NCBI GenBank assembly: GCA_903911455.1
Contig: CAIWDQ010000182.1
Span: 1 to 12,816, forward strand
From: an uncultured bacterium
GTDB taxonomy: Bacteria; Bacteroidota; Bacteroidia; Bacteroidales; JACABE01
Direction of reading: 5' to 3'
DNA length: 12,816 bases
Shown piece by piece: positions 1 through 7,483 of the stretch. Position 1 is the first letter of the stretch; each line of letters starts with the position of its first letter. Under the pieces are notes generated by a model, which had not been told where the DNA came from, searched no databases, and saw only the letters and a list, made by a program, of their open reading frames with translations. Position numbers and translations under genes: made by a program.

Positions 1-1
1 A

Positions 2-85
2 AAAGAAATTAATATATACGAAAGTATATTGAGAAAAGAAGGTCCTATTTATAAAGTAGTAAAAAGCTTTAAGCTTAAAGAATAA
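2..85 (+). CDS. C-terminal end of an unidentified protein (partial)
   Basis: Of the three plus-strand frames only this one is open from the window edge. It gives 27 codons ending in TAA at 83-85 and a lysine- and glutamate-rich tail (ILRKEGPIYKVVKSF is typical). The other two forward frames stop within about 35 bases. The stop lies 2 bp from the stop of the convergent gene at 88. The fragment is too short to assign to a family, and its start is outside the window. An 84-bp open frame in AT-rich DNA could occur by chance, so confidence is moderate. Confidence 0.5.
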   Translation, partial: KEINIYESILRKEGPIYKVVKSFKLKE

Positions 86-87
86 TC

Positions 88-1122
88 TTATCTTCGAATA
101 GTTACCGAACCTGCTTTAACTTTTTTTACGTCCTGTAAGTAGTATACAAATGTATAGTAATAAACTCCATCAGGTATGTTTCGACCGTCCCATTCATTTT
201 GATAGTTTTTCTTTTCATAAACTACTTTACCATATCTATCAGTAACACTTAGTTCGGTTCTTGTGTAATTATCAAGATATAAAATCACAAAATAATCATT
301 ATAACCATCACCATTCGGAGTAAATATATTAGGGATTCTTACATCTTTAATGTCTGATTCTGGTTTATTAACGACTTCTACATTATTATTAACAGTAGTA
401 TTATTATTTTGAGGAATAATTCTTGCTGTATCTTTTGGCCCTACTACTTTAGCATTGATTGCCTGAAGTGTACTAGGATTAGTTTGATTATTTAAAGGCT
501 TAATAGTCTTCCCGTTATTAGTAGCATTATTAGGCTGAGTTACAGAATTAGTATTATTATTAAACGGAGTATTATTATAATTATTCGTATACTGATTTTG
601 AGGATAAGTTGTATTGTTATTATTTGTATTTGGAGTATTATTACTTGGGTTCTGATTCTTATTATCAGTAACTACAACTTGTTTAGGATACTGTTTATTT
701 GGATCAACATTATTCTTAATATCAATATCATTACTATTTCTTGGATTTAATCCGTTAATATCATTTTCAACAGTATTATTATTTTCATTCTTCTTATTAA
801 TAGTAATTGTAGAATCTTTTGTAGTATTTATAGCCTTATTTTGAGTATTGTTAATTTGTCTGTTGTCAGAAATAGCTGGAACATCATTTTTGGTAGAGAA
901 ATATATTGCTGCAAAAGATATAAAAGTAATAAGCGAAGCAGCCGCAGCAACTGTTACCCACGAAACTCCTGATGAATGCAGAAAAGCCTTCTTAGGAGTA
1001 ACAACAGGCTGTGTTGCAAGACGCTGTTCCAGCCTATCCCACAACTGATCGTTAGATTCAAGTTTGAGGTCTTTCAACCTTTTCTTGAAAACGTCACCTA
1101 TATTGTTTAACTCGTCATTCAT
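88..1122 (-). CDS. Single-pass membrane anti-sigma-like protein with a T9SS type B C-terminal domain
   Basis: The protein has 344 residues. Residues 1-48 are a charged cytoplasmic segment with the FKKRL...W..LEQRL pattern often seen in Bacteroidota proteins encoded beside ECF sigma factors. Residues 53-75 form one membrane helix. Residues 80-255 are a very Asn/Thr-rich, low-complexity linker. Residues 261-344 are a gliding-motility-associated (T9SS type B) C-terminal domain with the IPNIFTPNGDGYNDYF start, a WDGR..PDGVYYY core and a basic end. The ATG lies 2 nt after the sigma-factor stop, so the two are almost certainly cotranscribed and perhaps translationally coupled. I infer that it is a membrane partner or anti-sigma factor of that sigma factor; no recognised zinc-binding anti-sigma motif is present. 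The C-terminal domain should be periplasmic, which is unusual because such domains normally sit on exported proteins with a cleaved signal peptide. Confidence 0.85.
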   Translation of the reverse strand: MNDELNNIGDVFKKRLKDLKLESNDQLWDRLEQRLATQPVVTPKKAFLHSSGVSWVTVAAAASLITFISFAAIYFSTKNDVPAISDNRQINNTQNKAINTTKDSTITINKKNENNNTVENDINGLNPRNSNDIDIKNNVDPNKQYPKQVVVTDNKNQNPSNNTPNTNNNNTTYPQNQYTNNYNNTPFNNNTNSVTQPNNATNNGKTIKPLNNQTNPSTLQAINAKVVGPKDTARIIPQNNNTTVNNNVEVVNKPESDIKDVRIPNIFTPNGDGYNDYFVILYLDNYTRTELSVTDRYGKVVYEKKNYQNEWDGRNIPDGVYYYTFVYYLQDVKKVKAGSVTIRR

Positions 1123-1124
1123 TT

Positions 1125-1691
1125 TTAGTATTCTGATAATTCTCCGTTATTAAATTTCATTAGCTTATTCCTTAAAGCTTTTTTTGCATAAAACAATTGT
1201 GTCTTAGCAGTATTTATTGATATATCAAGTAAGCTTGCAATCTCTTTGTGCGTATAACCTTCTATCTCGTAAAGATTAAATACAATCCTGAATCCATCCG
1301 GTAGCGTCTGTATCATATCCAAAAGATATTTTGAAGATATATTCTCATGATTGTTAACCGAATCATCACGAATGTCAAGATAATCTTCATCATCAATTGA
1401 TTTTACAAGATAGTTTTTAAGATTACTTCTATAATTATTGATAGCTGTATTTATCATTATTTTCCGTATCCAACCTTCAAAAGAACCTTTCTTTTTATAA
1501 GAATTAAGATTCGAATAAACCATCATAAAACCATCAATCATTACATCTTCCGCTTCCATCTTGTTTTTTGCATACCTCATACAGATTGCAAACATCGTAG
1601 CTTTATATTTCTCAAATAACATCTTCTGTGCATAGCGATCTCCTTCTATACAGCCCTTAATTAAACTATCTTCGGAAATGTTTTTATGCAT
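1125..1691 (-). CDS. ECF-type RNA polymerase sigma factor
   Basis: This is a 188-residue sigma-70-family protein. Region 2 spans roughly residues 18-92 (EDVMIDGFMMVYSNL, then FEGWIRKIMINTAINNYR). Region 4 with its helix-turn-helix spans about 125-175 (LPDGFRIVFNLYEIEGYTHKEIASLLDIS, then TAKTQLFYAK). There is no region 1.1 or 3, which is the ECF architecture. I chose the ATG at 1691. The frame extends upstream to a TTG at 1754, but that codon lies close to a terminator hairpin and adds residues with no sigma homology. It should direct RNA polymerase to an unknown regulon, probably controlled by the membrane protein encoded immediately downstream. Confidence 0.9.
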   Translation of the reverse strand: MHKNISEDSLIKGCIEGDRYAQKMLFEKYKATMFAICMRYAKNKMEAEDVMIDGFMMVYSNLNSYKKKGSFEGWIRKIMINTAINNYRSNLKNYLVKSIDDEDYLDIRDDSVNNHENISSKYLLDMIQTLPDGFRIVFNLYEIEGYTHKEIASLLDISINTAKTQLFYAKKALRNKLMKFNNGELSEY

Positions 1692-1753
1692 ATTTGTTAC
1701 TAGACGTAATTTGAAGCAAAATGGTTGTATGCAATTAAAAATTTTTTTCTTCA

Positions 1754-1786
1754 AACAAAAAAGTCCGTAATATTTATACGGACTTT
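1754..1786 (-). terminator. Rho-independent terminator of the DUF5606 gene
   Basis: A 10-bp perfect inverted repeat (AAAGTCCGTA at 1760-1769, TACGGACTTT at 1777-1786) has a 7-nt loop. Read on the minus strand it ends in a run of Ts, so it terminates transcription coming from the gene at 2245-1808. It separates that gene from the sigma operon. Confidence 0.8.
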
Positions 1787-1807
1787 AATGAATGTAAGTC
1801 TTTGTTT

Positions 1808-2245
1808 TTATTTACTTTCCTCTGTGTTTTCTTCTGTCGAATCAGATGGTTCATAATCTGCCAAAAAATCAAGTTTGTCTGCTTTAATAAGTATATTATA
1901 CCATGAAAAAAGTTTTTTCATATCCGAAACATACACTTTGCTCTGATCATAATTTGGTAAAATCTCAATCATATACTTTTTCAATGCATTGTTATCAGTT
2001 AACTGAACCATACATTCGCCTCCATTTTCTTTGGTATAGATTGTTTTAAATACATCTTTCAGTGGGACTTCTCCGTCAACTGTTATAATTTGGATACTTT
2101 GCAAACTCGCTGATTTATCAGTGCCAAATATTTGATAACGTTTCTTATCAGTTAAAGATTCGATGATAACTCCCGCCTTATTTGTAGATATTAATTCGTA
2201 CAATCCGGGTTTGCCTATGGCATTATAAATATTTTCTAATTCCAT
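1808..2245 (-). CDS. DUF5606 family protein
   Basis: The 145-residue protein has no signal peptide or membrane segment and is probably cytoplasmic. The N-terminal half matches my recollection of the Bacteroidota DUF5606 family: IGKPGLYELIS near residue 10, then VIIESLTDKKR, VPLKDVFKTIY and a KENGG motif near residue 72. The C-terminus is acidic (EPSDSTEENTEESK). The function is unknown. It starts at an ATG, has a -7-like promoter box 29 nt upstream and its own terminator, so it appears monocistronic. It is divergent from the glycosyltransferase gene. Confidence 0.8.
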   Translation of the reverse strand: MELENIYNAIGKPGLYELISTNKAGVIIESLTDKKRYQIFGTDKSASLQSIQIITVDGEVPLKDVFKTIYTKENGGECMVQLTDNNALKKYMIEILPNYDQSKVYVSDMKKLFSWYNILIKADKLDFLADYEPSDSTEENTEESK

Positions 2246-2273
2246 GCGTCTTTTGATTTTTTAAATTATCTTG

Positions 2274-2281
2274 CAAAATTA
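2274..2281 (-). promoter_or_regulatory. Bacteroidota -7 box for the DUF5606 gene
   Basis: On the minus strand this reads TAATTTTG followed by CA, matching TAnnTTTG, the primary-sigma -7 consensus of Bacteroidota. It lies 28 nt upstream of the ATG at 2245. A TTTG lies upstream at a shorter than usual spacing, so the -33 element is uncertain. Confidence 0.55.
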
Positions 2282-2306
2282 TAAATTTTATGTGTTCAAA
2301 GTTTAT

Positions 2307-2314
2307 TAATTTTG
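2307..2314 (+). promoter_or_regulatory. Bacteroidota -7 box for the glycosyltransferase gene
   Basis: TAATTTTG matches the TAnnTTTG -7 consensus and lies 27 nt upstream of the ATG at 2342. It overlaps the alternative TTG codon at 2312, which argues against that codon being the translation start. Confidence 0.5.
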
Positions 2315-2341
2315 AATTCTAAAGAAATTAATTCACTTTTT

Positions 2342-3214
2342 ATGAAAGTATCTGGTTTTAGCTTTGTTAAAAACGCACTTAAATTCGATTATCCCATAAT
2401 TGAATCCATCAATTCTATTCTTCCATTGTGTGATGAGTTTATTATTGCTGTCGGAAAGTCTGAAGATGAGACGTTAAATCTTATTAAGAGCATCAAATCT
2501 GACAAAATAAAAATAATTGAGACAGTTTGGGACGAAACTTTGCGTGTTGGAGGAAGGGTTTTGGCTGTTGAAACTGATAAAGCGCTTGCTGCCATTGATA
2601 AAAACTCTGATTGGGCTTTCTATATTCAGGGTGATGAAGTCGTTCACGAAAAATATCATAAGAATATTTTGAATGCAATGAAAGAATATAAGGATGCAAA
2701 AAATGTGGATGGTTTATTATTTAAATATAAACATTTCTTTGGTTCGTATGATTATGTTGCAGACGCACCCGACTGGTATAGAAGGGAAATAAGAGTAATT
2801 CGCCCTAATAAAGGTGTGTATTCTTATAAGGATGCACAAGGTTTTAGGAAGGAAAATAATAAAGTTTTGAATGTAAAATTGATTGATGCCTATATTTATC
2901 ATTATGGATGGGTGAAACGCCCTGATACCATGCAGCAAAAACAGGAAAATTTTAATAAACTCTGGCATGATGATGAGTGGATGGAGAAAAATGTACAGAA
3001 AAAGGAGGAATTTGACTACTCAATTATAAATTCTTTAAGCTTGTTTGATGATACCCATCCCGAAGTGATGCAAGCAAGGATCAATAAGCAGAATTGGAAG
3101 TTTGATTATGATATTTCATTTAAAAAATTATCATTAAAAAACAGCTTTAAACGTAATGTCGAAAAATATACCGGCATTAGAATAGGAGAATACAAAAACT
3201 ATAAAATCGTTTAG
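2342..3214 (+). CDS. Family 2-like glycosyltransferase
   Basis: The 290-residue soluble protein has a GT-A-type fold signature. Residues 1-60 carry the nucleotide-sugar-binding half (MKVSGFSFVKNALKFDYPI, CDEFIIAVGKSEDETL). QGDEVVHE at 96-103 sits where the DxD-like metal-binding motif is expected. YIYHYGWVKRP near 184-194 is a typical downstream motif of this Bacteroidota family. No membrane helix is seen, so it probably acts in the cytoplasm on a glycan or lipid-linked acceptor; donor and acceptor cannot be read from the sequence. The ATG at 2342 is preferred over an in-frame TTG at 2312, which lies inside a -7 promoter box. It is a single gene, and the purB-abc operon converges on it. Confidence 0.8.
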   Translation: MKVSGFSFVKNALKFDYPIIESINSILPLCDEFIIAVGKSEDETLNLIKSIKSDKIKIIETVWDETLRVGGRVLAVETDKALAAIDKNSDWAFYIQGDEVVHEKYHKNILNAMKEYKDAKNVDGLLFKYKHFFGSYDYVADAPDWYRREIRVIRPNKGVYSYKDAQGFRKENNKVLNVKLIDAYIYHYGWVKRPDTMQQKQENFNKLWHDDEWMEKNVQKKEEFDYSIINSLSLFDDTHPEVMQARINKQNWKFDYDISFKKLSLKNSFKRNVEKYTGIRIGEYKNYKIV

Positions 3215-3298
3215 GGAATTGTTTGAATTCTTACTCTATTTATAAATAATTAGTATCGTTTTTTAAACTTATTTTATGAATTTGGAAGATGATTTACA

Positions 3299-3529
3299 CC
3301 GTTGTTTGTCCTCTTCCAAACGATGTTTGTCCTCTTCCAAAGAGTGTTTATCCTCTTCCAAACGATGTTTGCCCTCTTCCAAAGAGTGTTTGTCCTCTTC
3401 CAAACGATAATTTACCATTTCCAAAGAGTGATTGACGTCTTCCAAAGCATGTTTGGCCTCTTCCAAAAGGTGTTTGTCCTTTTCGAAATAGTGTTTGTTA
3501 TCTTCCAGAAGGATTATTGCCTCTTCCAA
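3299..3529 (-). repeat. 21-bp tandem array 1, 11 units
   Basis: Eleven consecutive 21-bp units (231 bp) occur with no insertions or deletions. Read on the minus strand each unit begins TTGGAAGAG (or a variant), and the commonest units continue GACAAACATCGT. Units near 3520-3410 are the most diverged. Units near 3400-3300 are almost identical and alternate between endings CACTCT and CATCGT, giving a 42-bp higher-order period. The minus strand is open as repeats of LEEDKHR or LEEDKHS from 3556 to 3269, but no ATG precedes the repeats in any frame between the stop at 3557-3559 and the first unit. I treat it as a non-coding minisatellite. It fills most of the gap between the convergent glycosyltransferase and ABC-exporter genes and is related to array 2. 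Confidence 0.9.
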
Positions 3530-3604
3530 AAGAAAAGATGCTTCTTTATAAGTCTTTTATGAATCTTATGTTTTGTGAGAATTATTTTTAATAAGGATAT
3601 CGCT

Positions 3605-5428
3605 TTACGCGAATGATTGCATATCCTGAAGCTTCTTGTAAATCCCGTTTAACGAAACCAGTGTTTGATGATCGCCACGTTCAACTATCTTACCTTGTTC
3701 AAGAACTATGATTTCGTCCATGTTTTTGATGGTAGACAAACGATGTGCGATGGCAATGGTAGTCCTTCCTTTCATTAATTTATCCAAAGCTTCCTGCACT
3801 AAACGTTCTGATTCTGTATCTAAAGCAGAAGTTGCTTCATCTAAAATAAGAATCGGAGGATTTTTAAGAACAGCTCTTGCAATACTTATCCTTTGACGCT
3901 GTCCACCAGAAAGTTTTCCGCCTCTATCACCAATATTTGTATTATACCCATCCTGCATCTCAATAATAAACTGATGCGCATTGGCAATTTTAGCCGCATT
4001 AATAACATCCTCCTCGGTAACATCATTCATACCAAAAGCAATATTATTAAAAATAGTATCATTAAACAAAATAGTATCCTGCGAAACTATACCAGTTAAG
4101 GCTCTTACGTCTTCAATTTTGTAATCTGTAATAGCGATACCATCAATCATCAAAACACCATCCGTACAATCGTAAAACCGAGGGATTAAATCAACCATCG
4201 TAGACTTACCGGCACCTGATGGACCCACAATTGCAATAGATTTACCCTTAGGAATGGTAAAATTAATAGCATCCAATACAAAATTATTCGTATCATAAGC
4301 AAAAGAAAGGTTCTTATACTCAATCTCATTAGTAAATTCTTTTATTGAAACCGCATCCTTCTTTTCTACAATCACTTCTTCGGCATCCATAATAAATTTT
4401 ATCCTGTCGATAGCTGCTTTCCCTTTTTGAATTGAATAATAGGAAGAAGTCAAGTCCTTGGCGGGATTTATTATCTGTGTAAACAACGTAAGATAAGTGA
4501 TAAATGTAGCGGCGTTTAAGTCCGACTTCCCGCTAAGGATTAAGCTGCCGCCATAAAGAAGAATAATAGTAACGAAAGTAGTACCCAAAAACTCGCTCAT
4601 AGGCGACGCCATGTCAATACGACGGTAAATGCTGTTTTTTAACTTAGTATAAATGTTATTGCTTTCGCGAAATCTATTGTCGGAAAAGTCAATGGCATTA
4701 AAAGCTTTAATAACTCTTAATCCCGACAAGGTTTCCTCAACAGTTGAAAGCAATGCACCGGTTTTAATCTGCAATTGCGGAGCCATTTTCTTAAGCTTTT
4801 TAGAAACACTAACGATAATCAGAGCAGCAAAAGGCAACAATACAATTACAAATAAAGTAAGTTTATAATTAATAATAAATAATGCTGTGATGTAAAATGT
4901 TACCGTTATAAACTGAAGGAATAAAGTTTGCAAAGGCTTCAACATAGCCTCATCCAAATCCTGAACATCATTTGTTAAACGCGAAATGATGTCTCCTTTT
5001 TTGTTGTGACGATAAAACCCAAGAGGAAGCACCAACAATCTATGATAAATATCGTTGCGGATATTGCGTAACACACCGTTACGAACAGGCGCCAGAATAA
5101 AATTACTCAAATAAAGAAAAGCATTCTTAATAAAAAACAAAAGAAAAGCAACAAGCGAGATATAAAACAAAGCCGAAGTCTTACCTTGCGTTTCAATTAC
5201 CTTAGTCATAAGATACTGAACGTTGTTCAGCACCGATTGAGAGTTAAAAGCAAGAGGAACTGCGTGTGTAACCTTGTCCAGCTTATCAAACAAAAGCAAA
5301 AGAAAAGGTGCCAACATTGATAACGAGAAAACCGAAAACAACACCGAGAACAAACTAAGCAAAATACTGACAGCTATAGGAGCTATGTAAGTTTTAAGAT
5401 AGTTAAAGATGAAGTTGAGTTGCTTCAT
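3605..5428 (-). CDS. MsbA-like ABC exporter (fused permease and ATPase)
   Basis: The 607-residue half-transporter is of the usual MsbA/LmrA size. About six membrane helices lie in residues 1-310, followed by a nucleotide-binding domain. Walker A GPSGAGKST is at 402-410, the ABC signature LSGGQ at 506-510, Walker B ILILDEAT has D530-E531, and IAHRLST is the switch histidine. It should act as a homodimer in the inner membrane exporting a lipid or other hydrophobic substrate. Lipid A flipping is possible, but the substrate cannot be proven from sequence. Its ATG follows the purB stop with no intervening base, so the two form an operon. No strong terminator is visible after the stop, so transcripts may run into array 1 in that array's sense orientation. 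Confidence 0.9.
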   Translation of the reverse strand: MKQLNFIFNYLKTYIAPIAVSILLSLFSVLFSVFSLSMLAPFLLLLFDKLDKVTHAVPLAFNSQSVLNNVQYLMTKVIETQGKTSALFYISLVAFLLFFIKNAFLYLSNFILAPVRNGVLRNIRNDIYHRLLVLPLGFYRHNKKGDIISRLTNDVQDLDEAMLKPLQTLFLQFITVTFYITALFIINYKLTLFVIVLLPFAALIIVSVSKKLKKMAPQLQIKTGALLSTVEETLSGLRVIKAFNAIDFSDNRFRESNNIYTKLKNSIYRRIDMASPMSEFLGTTFVTIILLYGGSLILSGKSDLNAATFITYLTLFTQIINPAKDLTSSYYSIQKGKAAIDRIKFIMDAEEVIVEKKDAVSIKEFTNEIEYKNLSFAYDTNNFVLDAINFTIPKGKSIAIVGPSGAGKSTMVDLIPRFYDCTDGVLMIDGIAITDYKIEDVRALTGIVSQDTILFNDTIFNNIAFGMNDVTEEDVINAAKIANAHQFIIEMQDGYNTNIGDRGGKLSGGQRQRISIARAVLKNPPILILDEATSALDTESERLVQEALDKLMKGRTTIAIAHRLSTIKNMDEIIVLEQGKIVERGDHQTLVSLNGIYKKLQDMQSFA

Positions 5429-6787
5429 TTATTGTTTTTTAAAGATGCCTACATAGTTGTGAGGGGTAATCTGCTTTAATTCTGCCTTCACTTTGTCAGA
5501 AAGATTAAGCCCGTCAATAAAAGTTTCCATTGTTTCTTTAGTGATCTTTTTATTGGTACGAGTCAAATCCTTTAAAGCCTCATAAGGATTAGGATAAGCC
5601 TCACGACGAAGGATAGTTTGAATAGCTTCAGCCACTACAGCCCAGTTGTTATCCAGATCTTTATTGATAGCATCCTCATTAAGGATTAATTTATTCAAAC
5701 CTCTAATCAAAGATTTCAAACCTATTAAAGTATGAGCAAAAGGGACACCAATATTACGGCAAACGGTAGAATCGGTAAGGTCTCTCTGCAAACGCGAAAT
5801 AGGAAGCTTGGCCGACAAATGCTCAAACACAGCATTAGCAATCCCAAAATTACCTTCTGCATTCTCAAAGTCAATAGGATTAACCTTGTGAGGCATTGCC
5901 GAAGACCCTACTTCGCCTGCTTTAAGCTGCTGCTTAAAATAATCCATTGAAATGTAAGTCCAACAATCCCTGCAAAGATCAATCAGGATAGTATTTATAC
6001 GTTTATAACAATCAAACAAAGCGGCAAGATCATCATAATGCTCAATTTGAGTAGTTGTTTGTAATCTTTCAAGACCTAATGTATCGTTCACAAAAGTATT
6101 TGCAAATTCAATCCAGTCAATCTTGGGATAAGCAACGTGATGCGCATTGAAATTACCCGTAGCGCCACCAAATTTAGCCGAAAAAGGAATGGTTATAAAG
6201 GTAGCAAGCTGATTAATGATGCGTTCAAAGAAAACATTAAACTCTTTGCCCAACAAAGTAGGGGAGGCAGGCTGTCCATGAGTGCGGGCAAGCATTGGCA
6301 CAGTCGCCCATTCATTAATTTTCTCGTTAAGAAGCACAATAAGTTCGTTCATAGCAACAGTCATAACCTGTTCGTGAGCTTCCTTAATTGAAAGTGGTTG
6401 AGCAGTATTGTTTATATCCTGTGATGTAAGACCAAAATGCACAAACTCTTTGTATGTATCCAATCCCAAGGCATCAAAATGCTTTTTAATAAAGTATTCT
6501 ACAGCTTTCACATCGTGATTGGTAGTTTTCTCAATCTCTTTAACATCAAAAGCATCCTCATCAGAGAAATTAATATATATTTCTTTAAGTTTAGGATATA
6601 GCTTCTTATCAAACTTCTTAAGTTGAGGCAAAGGCAATTCGCATAACGCAATAAAATATTCAATTTCCACTTGTACTCTATAGCGAATCAAAGACTTTTC
6701 GGAGAAATATCCGGCCAGAAGAGCAGTTTGTTTGTGATACCTGCCATCAACCGGACTTATAGCATTTAATGGGAATAATTCAGTCAT
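5429..6787 (-). CDS. purB: Adenylosuccinate lyase
   Basis: This is a 452-residue enzyme close in length and motifs to E. coli PurB (about 456 residues). It splits adenylosuccinate to AMP and SAICAR to AICAR, releasing fumarate, in purine synthesis. The N-terminus ALSPVDGRY-type motif is present (ISPVDGRYH). RTHGQP contains the expected acid/base histidine at H170. The fumarase-superfamily signature GSSAMPHKVNP runs from 294 and includes the catalytic serine (S295 or S296). A -7 box lies 24 nt upstream. The gene ends directly against the ABC exporter start. It is a cytoplasmic homotetramer in the known family. Confidence 0.96.
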   Translation of the reverse strand: MTELFPLNAISPVDGRYHKQTALLAGYFSEKSLIRYRVQVEIEYFIALCELPLPQLKKFDKKLYPKLKEIYINFSDEDAFDVKEIEKTTNHDVKAVEYFIKKHFDALGLDTYKEFVHFGLTSQDINNTAQPLSIKEAHEQVMTVAMNELIVLLNEKINEWATVPMLARTHGQPASPTLLGKEFNVFFERIINQLATFITIPFSAKFGGATGNFNAHHVAYPKIDWIEFANTFVNDTLGLERLQTTTQIEHYDDLAALFDCYKRINTILIDLCRDCWTYISMDYFKQQLKAGEVGSSAMPHKVNPIDFENAEGNFGIANAVFEHLSAKLPISRLQRDLTDSTVCRNIGVPFAHTLIGLKSLIRGLNKLILNEDAINKDLDNNWAVVAEAIQTILRREAYPNPYEALKDLTRTNKKITKETMETFIDGLNLSDKVKAELKQITPHNYVGIFKKQ

Positions 6788-6810
6788 GAGTTTTAATTTA
6801 AATCAGCTTA

Positions 6811-6818
6811 CAAAATTA
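6811..6818 (-). promoter_or_regulatory. Bacteroidota -7 box for the purB operon
   Basis: The minus strand reads TAATTTTG, matching TAnnTTTG, 24 nt before the purB ATG. No convincing -33 TTTG was found at the usual distance. Confidence 0.5.
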
Positions 6819-6872
6819 GTATAATTAATCAATATGAGATGTATTTAATGATGATTAATTATAAAATGATGC

Positions 6873-7409
6873 CTAATTCCCTTCGCTTTTCTTGATTTGC
6901 TCGTATACTCCGGGGTCTTTTAGTATTGAAAAGTCAAGTACTTTAATTCTCCATTTCTTATTATCAATACAAAGACGTTTATGTTCGAATAGTTTTAAAA
7001 AAAGGCCACAGCCATACATAATTCCACCAATTTTAAGAGTATTTTTTCTAAAAATAGGGTTATCATTATTAATTAAACCATTAAAGGCATCAATACTAAC
7101 ATAAGCAAGCCCTCCTGTTGTACCAAGAGCAGAAAAGTCCTGAATAAGTCTTCTACTAGTAATTACATATTTAATATCCCTGATATTAATTGTTATATAA
7201 TCAACAACAATTGTACTATCTGTAATATTATTAATATGTCCTTTAAGCTTTAAACCTTCATTAGTTTTGATACTTATGTAGCTTCCTGCGGCAAATTTCC
7301 TGTTATTTATTGTGCCGGGTTCTTCAACAATTAGTATTCTCTGAGAAAAAATACTAGAAGTTATTAAAAGAAAAAGGATTGTTATGAATTGATATCTAAT
7401 TGTTTTCAT
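6873..7409 (-). CDS. Exported protein of unknown function
   Basis: The 178-residue protein has a clear N-terminal signal peptide (hydrophobic residues 8-21, cleavage likely in IFSQR). The mature part begins with a beta-rich segment (YISIKTNEGLKLKGHINNITDSTIVVDY, then INIRDIKYVI), which resembles a small RNA-binding-like or SH3-like barrel found in many Bacteroidota exported proteins; this is only an impression. Residues 95-140 include glycine-rich, mildly hydrophobic stretches (GTTGGLAYVS, KIGGIMYGCGLFLKLF) that could be membrane-associated hairpins. No family name is recognised. It is divergent from the transglycosylase gene and lies 85 nt upstream of purB on the same strand. Confidence 0.8.
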   Translation of the reverse strand: MKTIRYQFITILFLLITSSIFSQRILIVEEPGTINNRKFAAGSYISIKTNEGLKLKGHINNITDSTIVVDYITINIRDIKYVITSRRLIQDFSALGTTGGLAYVSIDAFNGLINNDNPIFRKNTLKIGGIMYGCGLFLKLFEHKRLCIDNKKWRIKVLDFSILKDPGVYEQIKKSEGN

Positions 7410-7461
7410 GATAGATTATTATTTATAATTTATTAACTGAAATTATATGGTAAATATACGT

Positions 7462-7469
7462 TATATTTG
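7462..7469 (+). promoter_or_regulatory. Bacteroidota -7 box for the AsmA-GT51 gene
   Basis: TATATTTG followed by CA fits TAnnTTTG and lies 14 nt upstream of the ATG at 7484. The intergenic region 7410-7483 must also contain the promoter of the divergent exported-protein gene. On that strand only an imperfect TATATTTA is seen. Confidence 0.55.
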
Positions 7470-7483
7470 CATTTATTTTTAAA

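Noticed and set aside
67..80. 14-bp palindrome CTTTAAGCTTAAAG near the left edge
   Set aside because: It lies in the last codons of the partial gene, has no T-tail or conserved partner, and short AT-rich palindromes are common. Not supported as a regulatory site.
1692..1754. N-terminal extension of the sigma factor from a TTG codon
   Set aside because: The TTG lies close against a terminator hairpin and the added 21 residues match no sigma region. The ATG at 1691 fits the family length.
2312..2341. N-terminal extension of the glycosyltransferase from a TTG codon
   Set aside because: The TTG is part of a TAATTTTG -7 box. The family typically begins at the MKVSGF-type sequence encoded from 2342.
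3215..3240. Possible terminator after the glycosyltransferase (GAATT/AATTC)
   Set aside because: Only a 5-bp AT-rich stem without a T-run; too weak to call.
3299..3529. CRISPR-like array
   Set aside because: The units are contiguous, with no unique spacers and no cas genes in the window. A 21-bp head-to-tail period is a minisatellite.
3302..3562. Plus-strand open frame with FVLFQ repeats
   Set aside because: It is the antisense reading of array 1, starts at a TTG inside the repeat region and gives an implausible phenylalanine-rich repeat. A 21-bp period keeps several frames open by default.
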